Source: Welwitschia mirabilis (taxonomy: Eukaryota > Gnetophyta > Gnetopsida > Welwitschiales). From it: a stretch of DNA of 64,000 nt. Both the position numbers and the translations under genes were made by a program. Where the stretch lies: assembly GCA_051453625.1 (NCBI GenBank), contig JBOZIK010000001.1:135995645-136059644 (forward strand), written 5' to 3'. Shown here one piece after another: positions 12,129-23,716 of the stretch. The notes beneath the pieces were generated by a model, which saw only the letters and a program-made list of their open reading frames with translations, ran no database searches and was not told the origin of the DNA. How positions within the stretch are numbered: position 1 is the stretch's first letter; the number at the start of each line of letters is the position of its first letter.

Positions 12129-12147
12129 TTGACATCATTACTAGAAA
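12129..12147 (+). other. Primer-binding site of element X (tRNA-Asp type)
   Basis: It lies two bases after the LTR end and reads TTGACATCATTACTAGAAA against canonical TTGGCGCCGTTGCCGGGGA. Ten of 19 bases agree and all nine differences are G-to-A or C-to-T. Confidence 0.85.
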
Positions 12148-12149
12148 TA

Positions 12150-12650
12150 AGTTCAAGTAATTCTAGAAGGTTTAATCTCATAATATATGTAATTAATTTG
12201 GTTTTAAGTTACTTACATATGTAGTGTGCATATATAATTTTTTACTTTCTTAGTTTAGATTGATTTTTCAATTTACTATCAGTTTTTCTTTTCTTTTCTT
12301 AAGATTAAGCTATATATTTACTTTCCTAGTTTAGTTCAAAGTTGTTTTTTATTCTTTTATTTCTTAGTTTTTATAATTTTTCTTTATCACCTTACTGTTA
12401 GTTTTTCCTTTCTTAGTTTATTTTAGATTTTAATTTATTCTTTGTTTTTTATTTTTACTTTTTAATTTTTAAAAGTTTTTTCTCTTATGTTGGTTTTTCT
12501 TTTGAATCTTACCATTATTTTTCAAATAAAATCTATACTTTACATCCATGGTTGGTATAGCTTCCCTCTTATACTTCATGTAGTCTAAAAGGGAGTTTTC
12601 AACCTTGGTTTAAATAAGTTTTGTTTTTAATGTTTTACGAAATAGCAAGC
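12150..12650 (+). other. Leader between primer-binding site and gag (element X)
   Basis: T-rich, with no coding similarity seen. It corresponds to the 5' untranslated leader. Confidence 0.6.
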
Positions 12651-14460
12651 AAATGATCTCACCTAAAAAGCATCAGTGGAAGAAGTAATTTGTTAGACAA
12701 ATAATTAAAGAAGGATTAGTAGACTTCAATTCAGAAATGTGAGATGAGGAAGTTTCAATTTCTAAAATAGAGGAAGATAATTTTTCTACTTTTTGAATTA
12801 ATTTACCTATTTCTAAAATTAGTTTTTTTATTTCTGAAAGTATTTTTTCTATTTTTGAAAGAGTTTATCAATTTCTAAAAGTAGTTTACAAATTTCTAAA
12901 AGTAGTTTATCAATTTCTAAAAGTAATTTTCCAATTTCTAAAAGTAGTTTGTTTAAACCATCTTCCTCTTCAAATTGTAATTTTCAAACACTTTCTTCTT
13001 CTCAATCTACGAAAATTTCTATCTTCACCTATACTCCTACTTCTATCTTAACTCATAAAGAAGTAATAATGTAAAGAAAAAGAGAGATCTAAAACCCCTT
13101 AAAGCTATCCAACGAAGATGATGTAGAGCTCGAGAATTTGCAATCCTACCCTTTTTTTTTAGGAGAGGATGACGAACACCCCCTACAACACTTATAAAAA
13201 TAGAGCAACTCATTCTTACTTCAAGAAATGGGAAAAAGAAGATGACAAATAAAACTCACATGATTATTTTTCCTTTCATCCTTAGAGGAAAAGCTAAGAA
13301 TTGGTTGAAAACTATTCCACACAAAATACTTAAGAGCTAGAGACAAGTTCAAGATGCCTTTATAAAAAGATTTATGAATGAAGTAACCATGAGGAAAAGA
13401 AGAAAAGAAATCACCAATCTTACATAACAACCTCATAAGTATTATGCAACAACTTATGAGAGATTTTTAATTGTAGTTTCATCAAATCCTATAGATGAAT
13501 CTACAAAGGTAGAACTTGTTACCTACTTTTATAATGGATTAAAGAGTTAAAACAAGTAACTTGTAAATTTTATGTGTGGAGGAGATTTATTCAACTTAAC
13601 ATTTGGATGATGTTTATAAATTTTTTAAAGAATTAGTAAAAATAAGTCAAACATGGCCTAAACTAACCTTTAAAGAAAATAGAACTATTAGATAAATGTT
13701 GAAAGACATGAAGAAACTACAACATGATGAGCAACCTAGCCCTATCAAATTAGTTCAAGATCTTATCGACACTTTAGAAATTACACCATGGCCTTGGTTG
13801 ATGTAAGTATGTTAAATCAATAACCTCAACTATTAACACCTTATTCTCCTTGTGAAATTTGTGAAGATAATTTGCATTACATCAAATATTGTCCCATTTT
13901 ACCAATATGTAGAGATATGATCTCTGAAGAAGCTTGTACATTCAATAAAAACCCAACACCTTTAGGAATAATTAACAATTTTAGCCATAAAATATGGGAT
14001 CATAATTAGCCTTTATACCTCTTTTAATAATAGATATAGGGGTAATAAAGTTTAATCCAAAAATTTTTAGCCTAATAAATTTTAGCCAAATAACCTTTAG
14101 CCTAATAATTTTTTAAATAATTTTTAGTCAAATACCCTTAGAGATTCAATGGAATAAATAAAGAAAGAAATAAAGAAAATGTAAGAAAATACCAACAAAA
14201 GTGTAGAGAATCAAAACCAGTACCTAGAAAAACTAGTTGGAATCCTTTAACAAACCATTTTAGGGAAACCGAAACCTCAAGAATCCCTTGCAACCCAAAC
14301 CATTCCTTATCCAAATTATGTTAAAAAGGATTGAAAGATAGTGGTAAGAAGTGGACATGATACAACTTCCAATGAAGAAGGTCCTGCTTCTCACAACCAA
14401 GGATTAAAGCAAGAAGATCCATGCCATGATGATGACATAGAAATTCTTAATCAACCTATT
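12650..14460 (+). pseudogene. gag pseudogene (element X)
   Basis: A decayed Gag of the Retrotrans_gag family. An N-terminal Ser-rich stretch contains an in-frame 24-base repeat (about 12,845-12,955). The capsid-like core at 13,260-13,680 shows 'GKAKNWLKTIP' type residues (canonical A-x-W-[FL]-x-S-[LI]-x-P) and 'CGGDLFNLTF'. An intact zinc knuckle CX2CX4HX4C is encoded at 13,851-13,892. Numerous stops and frameshifts break it; many stops stand where the family has Gln or Trp. Antisense open frames, such as 13,436-13,221, are shadows. Confidence 0.8.
12845..12955 (+). repeat. 24-base in-frame minisatellite in gag
   Basis: Four to five consecutive units of the form 'atttctaaaagtagtttatc' with a 23-25 base period. 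In the gag frame they read as an eight-residue repeat, ISKSSLxx. One upstream unit is out of frame by one base. Confidence 0.7.
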
Positions 14461-14699
14461 CAATCTTAACACAATCAATGAGAATATGAGAAATAAATCC
14501 ATTACTCTTTATTTAAAAAGATTAAAGACTAATCCTACTTGTAATGATTATCTTAAGGAAATTATGCAAGATGTGAGCATCATCTTATCTTGTTGGCAAA
14601 TATTGCAAGATAATCCTAAATACAATAATGTTTGGAAAGACCTAGTCAAGAGAAAATAAGAAAGAACAATACTAAGTAGGGTATTCATTACATAATCCC

Positions 14700-14960
14700 T
14701 TTTCAACTTCATAGCACAAAAATTTTTAAACTTCAAAGGCCTAGAGGCTACCACGGTTAGTATTATCTTAGAAGGAAGCAAAAAGATCAAGAAATCATTA
14801 ATAAATAGAGGAGCAAGTGTCAACATCATGCCACTTCACATCTATAAAAAGTTTTGGGTTAGAGAACAAGATTAAATCAACAAAAATTTGTGTTAGAGAT
14901 AGCTTATGCAACTCTTACAAAACCAATTAGAGTTATTAAAGATTTGGTCATACGAATTGA
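14700..14960 (+). pseudogene. Aspartic protease pseudogene (element X)
   Basis: The segment at about 14,803-14,850 reads 'NRGASVNIMPLHIYKK', the active-site loop of Tat/Athila-type protease (canonical DLGASVNIMP). The catalytic Asp is replaced by Asn, which fits a G-to-A change in GAC/GAT. The long antisense frame on the minus strand is a shadow. Confidence 0.75.
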
Positions 14961-15110
14961 ATACATCTTTTGTCTTATAGAGGTTATCATTATTAATGTA
15001 AAATACTAAGGAGAATACCCTTTACTCTTAGGAAGAGCTTTATGTGTAAGGGTCCACTGATTATCAATACATGAATAGGGATGATGGAATGCCATGAATA
15101 AAATAATAAA

Positions 15111-15392
15111 TTGTGTATTAGAGTCTTTGACATAGTTAAAAAAGTCATGGGAGAAAAATTTAACCTTGATCAACAAATTAAATCCTTCATGCTCATTCAA
15201 CATCATCCTTTAGAAGAGAGGATTCTCACTTTACACCACCCAATTTTATTTGATGATCTTGAAGAAAGTGAAGAAATATTAGAAAGCCTTAACTCTTTTA
15301 ACATATGTGATCTTAATAATGATCTCTTGGGTAATAACTTGAATGTGAGAAAAGATGAAAGCTTTGAATCTCTTATGAATCACAATGTTTAA
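15111..15392 (+). pseudogene. Protease-RT linker fragment (element X)
   Basis: An open stretch of 93 codons homologous to the Y fragment at 8,112-7,759. It belongs to the gag-pol polyprotein between protease and reverse transcriptase. Neighbouring frames on both sides are broken, so the openness is chance survival. Confidence 0.75.
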
Positions 15393-15639
15393 CATGTTGA
15401 AGCTATAAAAAGACTTTGACATCAAGAGAGAATTCCAACAACAATAAGGGACAATTCTGAGTTAGAACTTAAAGAATTATCAAATGGACTAAAATACATA
15501 TTCTTGAATGATGATATTTAGAAATCCTTAATCATTGATGCATGTCTTTACCCTTCTCAAGAAGAATTACTACTTCAACTTCTTAAATCCAAAACACATG
15601 CTTTTACTTATATTCATAAAGATCTTTCACTCATTCATC

Positions 15640-16475
15640 CTTTTATTGTTCAACATAAAATTTATTTGGAGGATAATGTCAAACCCATTAGATAAACACA
15701 AATGAGACTTAACACTACACTTAAGCAAGTAGTAAAGGAAGAAATCATTAAACTTATAGATGCAAGAATTATTTATTCCATATCGGATAGTGAATAGATT
15801 AGCCATATTACTGTAGCACCTAAAAAGAGTGGGAAATGATGAGTTTGCATTGATCTTAGAAATCTTAATGATGTCACAAAAATTCTTTATATGATTTAAG
15901 ATCATGCATATTATTACTCTCTTAATGGATATAGTGGTTACAACCAAGTATGAATAACCAATGAATATTAAGCCAAGACAATTTTTACCTCTTCTTTTGG
16001 TACCTTTGCCTTTAGAAGAATGCCTTTGATTCATTTAATACATCTAGAACCATTCAAAGGGCTATAATAGGTATTATTTTTAAATATAATTAAGGAATTA
16101 ATAGAAATATTCATGGATGACTTTCAATTTTTGGGGATTCTTTTGAGCAATCTTTAGAAAGATTGGAAAAAGTCCTTGACTAATGCATAGAATCTAACCT
16201 TCATTTGAGTTGGAAAAAAAGCTACTTCTTGATAAGAAATGGGATACTTTTAAGTCATCAAATTTTTAGCAATGGCATTCAAATGGATCCTACTAAAATA
16301 AATATCATTAGAAACCTTCCTCATCTAATCAATTTAAAACAAGTCAGATACTTTCTTAGTCTTGCTGGTTTTTATCAAAGATTTATTAAAGATTATGCTA
16401 AAATTTACAAACCTATTTATTATCTCTTAGAAAAATATGATGAATTTATTTGGAATAAGTCTTATTGCCTTTGAA
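15640..16475 (+). pseudogene. Reverse transcriptase pseudogene (element X)
   Basis: The RT domain of a Ty3/gypsy pol. Visible landmarks in order: 'KEEIIKLIDARIIYSISDSE' at about 15,735, 'VCIDLRNLND' at about 15,845, 'LNGYSGYNQV' near 15,925, 'SSFGTFAFRRMP' near 15,990, the catalytic 'FMDD' at 16,110-16,121, and 'LSLAGFYQRFIKDYAKI' near 16,355. About 12-14 residues are missing before LNGYSG. Stops at 15,837-15,842 replace the Trp-Arg pair that normally precedes VCID, an expected outcome of G-to-A and C-to-T change. Confidence 0.9.
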
Positions 16476-16499
16476 TATCTTAAATAAAACATAACTTTA

Positions 16500-16890
16500 T
16501 CGCCTATTGTACGAGGACCGGATTGGAATAAGGATTTTGAACATATGTGTAATACAAACGATATTATTGTAGGGGATGTGTTAGGATAAAAACATGAGAA
16601 AGATTACAATTTTATTTCTTATATTAGTAAAACTTTTTCAAGNNNNNNNNNNCTACTGAAGAATAAATTCTTTCCATTATTTTTTATCTTGATAAACTTC
16701 AACAATGTCTTCTTGATTTTCATAGTAAAGTTTATATTGATCATGCTATTATTCAATATCTTATGATCAAGAAATATTCGAATGTAAGACTTATTAGATG
16801 GATTTTATTAATGCAAGAATTTAATTCAACCATCATTAATAAAGAAGGGAAGCATAATTATGTGATTGATCATTTATCTAGAATCTCTTA
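16500..16890 (+). pseudogene. RNase H pseudogene (element X)
   Basis: Follows RT with landmarks 'ISYISKTFS', 'LDKLQQCLLDFHSKVYIDHA' (the canonical YTDHA has become YIDHA) near 16,690, 'LIRWILLMQEFNSTI' near 16,790 and 'VIDHLSRIS' near 16,860. A 10-N gap lies at 16,643-16,652. Confidence 0.85.
16643..16652. other. Assembly gap (10 N)
   Basis: Run of N inside the X RNase H region. Confidence 1.
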
Positions 16891-16999
16891 AGAGCAACTC
16901 CCCTTACATTTTTCTTCTTATATTCTTATCCAAGATGAATTTCCAATTGAGTAAATTTTTCCACTAAACATTTTTATTTAATCTCTTTTAAACGATCAT

Positions 17000-18850
17000 C
17001 TCCTTAATATTCTAATATTGTTAATTATCTTGTACCTTAAAAACTCCCTGGCATTAGACTCATAATCAAAAAAAATCTTTTCTTGATTGAATAGAAGACT
17101 ATGAATGGCATGAACCTCTTAACTAATAAAAATGTAAAAATTAAATCATGTGTAAAGTTGTGCCAAAATGGGAGAAATCTGATGCCCTGACTCTTTATCA
17201 TGGTGAAGTATGTAGAGGTTATTTTAGTGGTCCAAAAACTTCTATGAAATCTTCATATAGGTTTTTATTAGCCTACTCTTTTCAAAGATTCATTTAACTT
17301 TACAAAAAAATGTGATGCTTTTCAACATTTTGGTAGTCTTTCCAAATCTTAAGACATTTCCTTTTAGCCTATATTAGAGTGTAAACCTTTTAATTATTGC
17401 GGATAGACTTCAGAGGCCCTCTTACACCATATTTCTATAATAATAATTACATCCTCGTGGCTGTGAATTATGTAACTAAATGGATAGAAGTAATTCCTAT
17501 AATCACAAATGATGTCAAAACTATATGTTCCTTTCTTAGATCTAACATTTCTCATAGATTTGGCTTTCCAAGAATTTTCATAAGTGATTAAGAAACTCAT
17601 TTTGTAAATAAAATTCTTAAGAAACTTCTCCTTTTAGTAGGAATTAAACATAGGATTACCATGCTTATCACCCACAAATAAACAACCAAGATGAAAATGC
17701 AAATAAGGACATTAAGAAAATTCTTTCAAATGCATTTCTAAAAATAAGAAATCTTGGTCTTCTAAACTTAATGATGTGCTTTGGGATTAACGTATTACTT
17801 GGCATAATTCACTTTCTTTTTCCCCTTATGAACTTCTGTGTAGTAAAGCTTGTGTTCTTCCCGTTCATGTATGTTATAATTCTTATAAAGACATTTATCA
17901 ACATAATGTCATGGATTTTGATGATAATATTTAGCATAGACTAGTCCAACTTTAACATCTTGTTAACAAACAAAATCATGNNNNNNNNNNNNNNNNNNNN
18001 NNNNNNNNNNNNNNNNNNNNNNNNNNNNNNNNNNNNNNNNNNNNNNNNNNNNNNNNNNNNNNNNNNNNNNNNNNNNNNNNNNNNNNNNNNNNNNNNNNNN
18101 NNNNNNNNNNNNNNNNNNNNNNNNNNNNNNNNNNNNNNNNNNNNNNNNNNNNNNNNNNNNNNNNNNNNNNNNNNNNNNNNNNNNNNNNNNNNNNNNNNNN
18201 NNNNNNNNNNNNNNNNNNNNNNNNNNNNNNNNNNNNNNNNNNNNNNNNNNNNNNNNNNNNNNNNNNNNNNNNNNNNNNNNNNNNNNNNNNNNNNNNNNNN
18301 NNNNNNNNNNNNNNNNNNNNNNNNNNNNNNNNNNNNNNNNNNNNNNNNNNNNNNNNNNNNNNNNNNNNNNNNNNNNNNNNNNNNNNNNNNNNNNNNNNNN
18401 NNNNNNNNNNNNNNNNNNNNNNNNNNNNNNNNNNNNNNNNNNNNNNNNNNNNNNNNNNNNNNNNNNNNNNNNNNNNNNNNNNNNNNNNNNNNNNNNNNNN
18501 NNNNNNNNNNNNNNNNNNNNNNNNNNNNNNNNNNNNNNNNNNNNNNNNNNNNNNNNNNNNNNNNNNNACTCCTTTGAACCTAATGAGTTGGTTTTACTAT
18601 ACAATACTTAAGTGCATTTGTTGCATTACAAGTTAACCTATAAATGTTTCAATCATTATCTTGTAAAAAAAGTTTATTCTAATGGCTCTGTTGAGATTTC
18701 TAATTTACAGACCAAAGATATCTAGAAATTTAATGGACAAAGGCTTAAACTTTATACATTACTTGATGATCATACTTATGTCTTGAACCTAATAGAAGCA
18801 ATTAACTTAGAATATTTCCTTGAAGAAAAGGAAGAGGATCTTCCCTTTGC
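17000..18850 (+). pseudogene. Integrase pseudogene (element X)
   Basis: The catalytic core is recognisable at 17,394-17,760: 'RIDFRGPL' (first Asp at 17,406), 'YILVAVNYVTKWIEVIP', 'ISD' (second Asp just before 17,591) followed by a stop where the family has Gly, and 'YHPQINNQDEN' carrying the Glu at 17,693-17,695, so the D,D,E residues survive. The C-terminal end 'FNGQRLKLY' is at about 18,730-18,760. The zinc-binding N-terminus is badly broken and N fills 17,981-18,567. Confidence 0.85.
17981..18567. other. Assembly gap (587 N)
   Basis: Run of N within the X integrase. Confidence 1.
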
Positions 18851-18858
18851 CATATTCT

Positions 18859-19447
18859 NNNNNNNNNNNNNNNNNNNNNNNNNNNNNNNNNNNNNNNNNN
18901 NNNNNNNNNNNNNNNNNNNNNNNNNNNNNNNNNNNNNNNNNNNNNNNNNNNNNNNNNNNNNNNNNNNNNNNNNNNNNNNNNNNNNNNNNNNNNNNNNNNN
19001 NNNNNNNNNNNNNNNNNNNNNNNNNNNNNNNNNNNNNNNNNNNNNNNNNNNNNNNNNNNNNNNNNNNNNNNNNNNNNNNNNNNNNNNNNNNNNNNNNNNN
19101 NNNNNNNNNNNNNNNNNNNNNNNNNNNNNNNNNNNNNNNNNNNNNNNNNNNNNNNNNNNNNNNNNNNNNNNNNNNNNNNNNNNNNNNNNNNNNNNNNNNN
19201 NNNNNNNNNNNNNNNNNNNNNNNNNNNNNNNNNNNNNNNNNNNNNNNNNNNNNNNNNNNNNNNNNNNNNNNNNNNNNNNNNNNNNNNNNNNNNNNNNNNN
19301 NNNNNNNNNNNNNNNNNNNNNNNNNNNNNNNNNNNNNNNNNNNNNNNNNNNNNNNNNNNNNNNNNNNNNNNNNNNNNNNNNNNNNNNNNNNNNNNNNNNN
19401 NNNNNNNNNNNNNNNNNNNNNNNNNNNNNNNNNNNNNNNNNNNNNNN
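18859..19447. other. Assembly gap (589 N)
   Basis: Run of N downstream of the X integrase end. Confidence 1.
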
Positions 19448-19699
19448 ATCTCTTACTATAAACACGCCACTATAAAATATTAGATTCAACTAATCTTTAT
19501 ATATTTCAATATCTAAACCAATCTTCTTGATTACTTCATTTTAGAATTAATTATGTTAATCAGATGCTTAGTAGCAATCATGTAATTTATTATTTCACTC
19601 CAATGATTAATCAATGCTATTAAAATGGGATCCCAAGTAAATAAAAAGAAAATTATTAATGAGAGAACAAAATAAAAAGTTAGTCCTCCTTGAAAATAT

Positions 19700-19848
19700 A
19701 CCATGATGTCTTACTACAAGCGTGCTATGGTAAATTTTCCCAAGAGGGGCTTTTAGTAGTGTTATATAATAGTTGTGGGAACTTCACCAGAGGGTGAGTT
19801 AGTCATGATCTAGCTTTTCTTATGCATCCTTACTCTCTTGATAGTGGT
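19700..19848 (+). repeat. Conserved post-integrase block of element X (left half)
   Basis: Matches 215-370 and the reverse complement of 6,480-6,670. Its continuation ('tcctcatcatgaagaa') lies at 28,211 on, beyond the copia insertion. The intact copies show the pre-insertion sequence. Confidence 0.8.
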
Positions 19849-21377
19849 TGATAGGATCAAGAATCCTAGAGGGAGGGATGAATAGGTTCCCAAAAAAAAT
19901 GAATAGACTCATGATATAATAAAAACTTTCTTATAATAAATCACTAATAAAATTATACATGAAAAGATAAACTGATAAGTATTTAGAAAAATAAAACTAA
20001 CAAAAAGCATAAAATACTAATCAGATGCATGCAAGATTTATAGTGGTTCAGAAAATCCCCTACTCCACTCTCGATGATCAGCTTATCATCAAGTCTGATC
20101 CAAATCTTTATTAACTCCTTTAGGTATTGCACGTTCACCTATAACCTTTACACATAGACTTTTGCAGGCTAATTTTCAACCTTTCCAACAGACTTTTGTA
20201 GGCTAAGTCTCAATATTTCAATAGACTTTTGTAGGCTATGTCTCAACCTTTCAACAGAATTTTATGGCTAAGTCTCAACCTTTTAATAAACTCTTACAAG
20301 CTAAGTCTCAACCTTTATGGTAGTGATGAAAAAATACCAAGATGCACTGGTATCACTCATCCTTTGGTACAATGATTGAAATGGAGCTCTTCTCTTGTAA
20401 ATGGTGCAACAATAAAGTACAATATCTGATCTTGAATATACATATACAACAAATGATAGATCATCCTTGGTTAGGAGTATAATGCCAAAATGCTATAGTG
20501 AAAATCACAAGATTCAGTCCTTTTATCAAGAATCAAAAAGTCCTTTTAGTTATATCTCTCTTAGCTATTTATATTAAAAGGCTTTTAGGATTTATTATAA
20601 GTGAAAATGTGCTTCTAACAGTTATAAACGGTTAGTAAATGGATATATAACAGATAAATAATAGCTAAAAAATTTCATTTTCATTTCAGCTAATCAACCC
20701 CTCAATAGTCCGGTTGACCCCTCCTGGTACCGTGCCTTAAACAGGTTGCCCGAGTAAATTGTTTGGTCATCCTAGTTTCTTATGGCTCCATGTCTGGTCG
20801 ACCCCTCAAGGTTCAATTGACCCCCATTTGGTTACTTACAAATATGTCTAGTCACCCGCTAGTCCTGATACAAGTTCATTTAAATTTCTTGCATCAGGTT
20901 TAGTCGACCCCTTAAGTGTCCAGTCGACCCCTTAATGATCGACTCAGGGATATCAGCTGCATAGTGCTAAGGTTCAATTAATCCTTCAAAGGTTCAATTA
21001 ATCCCTTGATAATCAGTTCAGGAGTACTATTCTCAAGTTCACAAATCTAGTCAACCCTACATAGGTCTGGTCGACTCATTGGCAATCGAGTTAGGGATAC
21101 TGGCTCTTAGGTTCTCAGGTCCATTTGACCCCTCAAGAATCTGGTCGACCCCTTTGAATTCAGTTCAATTTTAAGAGTATGCTCTAGGTGTAATCGATTC
21201 CTTGAAACTCTGTCAACCCCTGGTAAGTAAACTTGATAGGTTTCTAGTGATTAGATTTTAATATCTATGGCTTTAGCATCAAACCTATAAGTGGTTAATA
21301 TTTTTTGCACAAGATACACAAAATTTTCTACATATAAAATATTAGTTTAACATCAATTAACAAAACATAATCTAACA
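19849..21377 (-). repeat. 3' LTR of element C
   Basis: 1,529 bases matching 26,736-28,200. It contains about a dozen copies of the palindromic motif GGTCGACCCCT and decayed forms such as CAATTAATCC, between about 20,700 and 21,220. A second internal repeat, 'agacttttgtaggctaagtc' and variants, recurs four or five times at 20,155-20,310. Confidence 0.9.
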
Positions 21378-21392
21378 ATCTCCCCCTTTGAA
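21378..21392 (-). other. Polypurine tract of element C
   Basis: The reverse complement reads CAAAGGGGGAGAT directly against the LTR start TGTTAGATT. The 'AAAGGGGGAGA' form is characteristic of SIRE/Maximus-type copia elements and fixes the minus orientation. Confidence 0.85.
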
Positions 21393-21607
21393 ATTGATGG
21401 CAAATAATACTTAGTTCTAAACATATTTAACATTGTTTAAGATTCCCCCTTATGAAATGCCTATTATTCTTTGTAAAAATATTAAGCCTTTTGAAATCAA
21501 GACTTTTTAATAAGTTTGATTTCATGCTAAAAAATAACATTTAGAGACTTAAGAAGAATGCTAAAATGTTCTTAAATAATAACATTTATTAGAAGTACAT
21601 TTTGATC

Positions 21608-23716
21608 ATAAACTATTTAACATTTTGATCATTGATAATTTTAGAGTTCATTTCCAATACAGGATAACAAAATTTAAATCTTTAATATTTAGCATATTAG
21701 AGAATTGAAGTTCATATAAAAATGTTATTCGCACTTTAAAAATTTAAGACATAGATTTGACACAAATTGGAGAGCATAAAGCAAGTGCATTTTTATTTCT
21801 TTAAATATAAGCAGTATAAAGTAAAAGTATTCATTAAGAGAAAGCTACATCTGAAAGTATAACATCTAAAAACACAAGATCAAAAAACATAAGAGACATA
21901 CAACTAATTATCCTCTTTTTGAAATCAATGACAAAGGAGAGAACAAAAACACATAAGCAAAAACATAAGCAAATGAAAGAGTTTGACAAGATTCTTCCTC
22001 TTCTTCTTCTTCCTCCTTTTCAGATTATTCTTTAGAATCTTTTTCTTCTTCTTCTCTTCTTGTGTGTGTTTAGCTAGTGGCTTCTGATGAAGTATTAACA
22101 ATGTCATACCCAACTGCTATGAGGATTTCCTACATATGTCTGGTATGAGAATCAATTTGTCTCAGGTATAAAAGAGTCTCATTAGGAGAGGCTTCTTTAG
22201 AAGAGGATGATTTTGAAGACTTCTTAGAAGGGATAAGTATATGCATGTAGGATAGCGTTGCATGCCTAATGGGTGTTATGAATTAGAGGGTTTCAAGCTT
22301 AGGATGAAAAGGCACTCAGAAATAATGATACAAATTTGTGCTTAGCACAAAGTAGGGTAAGGCCCTAGTCCTGTGATACTCTAACTGAGAGATTATATTC
22401 TTCAGTATGGTAGCAAGAGCATCAATAGAATGCGTAGTCCCTATCAAATACATTAGATATACTCTATAGCTAAAGGCCTCATCACGATATTCCACCAAAA
22501 GCAGAAAGTTATAAGCAAAGACCAAATGAAGAAAATGGTATTTGGGTGTAAGGAAGAAAGTGGAAATTGAATATTTTCAAGATTGAGTCTTATCACAAAT
22601 TTCCCTTGTAAGTGCTGGCTTATCTTTCATAGAGGNNNNNNNNNNNNNNNNNNNNNNNNNNNNNNNNNNNNNNNNNNNNNNNNNNNNNNNNNNNNNNNNN
22701 NNNNNNNNNNNNNNNNNNNNNNNNNNNNNNNNNNNATAAACTATTTAAAATTTTGATCATTGATAATTTTAGATTTCATTTCTAATATAGGATAACAACA
22801 TTTGACTCTTTAATATTCAGCATATTAGACAATTAAAGTTTACATAGAAATGTGATTTTCACTTTAAGAATTTAAGACATATGTTTGATACAAATTAGAA
22901 AGCATAAAACAACTGCATTTTTATTTTATTAAACATAAGCAATATAAAGTAAAAGTATTCATCAAGAGCAAGCTACATCTGAAAGCATAACATTTGAAAA
23001 TATAAGATCTAAAAACATAAGAGAATACAACTAATTCTCTCCCTTTTGACATTAATAGCAAAGGAGAAATAAAAACCACATAAGCAAATAAAAGAGTTTA
23101 ATCAGATTCCTCCTCTTCTTTTTCTTCCTCTTCAGATTCTTCTTCAGAATCATTAGGTTCTTCTCCTTCTCCCATGCATGCTAAGCTAGTGTCTTCTACT
23201 GAAGTATCAGTAATGTCATACCCAGTTGCTATGAGGGCTTCCTTTCTATGTCTAATATAAGAATCAATTCATCTTAGGTATGATAGGGTTATTTTAAAGA
23301 CTTCCTAGAAGGGTATAAGATGTGCATGTGGGATAGCATTGCATGCCTAATGGATGCTATGGATCAAAGGGTTTCAAGCTTATGATGAAAAGGCACTTGA
23401 AAATAATGGTACAAATTTGCAATTACAAGAGAGTAAAGTAAGGCCTTAGTCCTATGGTACTCTAACTAAGAGATCATACTCTTCAATATGATGGACAGGG
23501 CATCATTGAAATGCTTAGTCCCTACTAAATACTTCAGATATGCTCTATAGTTAGAGGTCTTATCATGATGCCTTTATAAAGGAAGAATGTTATAAGTAAA
23601 AACCAAATAAAAAAAATGATATTTGGATAAGCAAGGAAGTGGAAATGGTGTGTTCTCAAGACTAAGTCATACCATAAATCTTCCTTGTAACTGTTGGCTT
23701 ATCTTCCATAGAATTA
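21608..23716 (-). repeat. About 1-kb tandem duplication inside element C
   Basis: 21,608-22,635 and 22,736-23,716 align over their whole length in the same orientation, from 'ataaactattta' to 'ttggcttatctt'. The copies are separated by the 100-N gap and differ at many sites, so they are unlikely to be two haplotypes of one sequence. Each includes the acidic end of the extra ORF. Confidence 0.8.
22636..22735. other. Assembly gap (100 N)
   Basis: Run of N between the two copies of the duplication in element C. Confidence 1.

Noticed and set aside
14548-14829. Minus-strand open frame of 93 codons
   Set aside because: Antisense to the X protease region.
15627-16034. Minus-strand open frame of 135 codons
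   Set aside because: Antisense to the reverse transcriptase of element X, which reads clearly on the plus strand.
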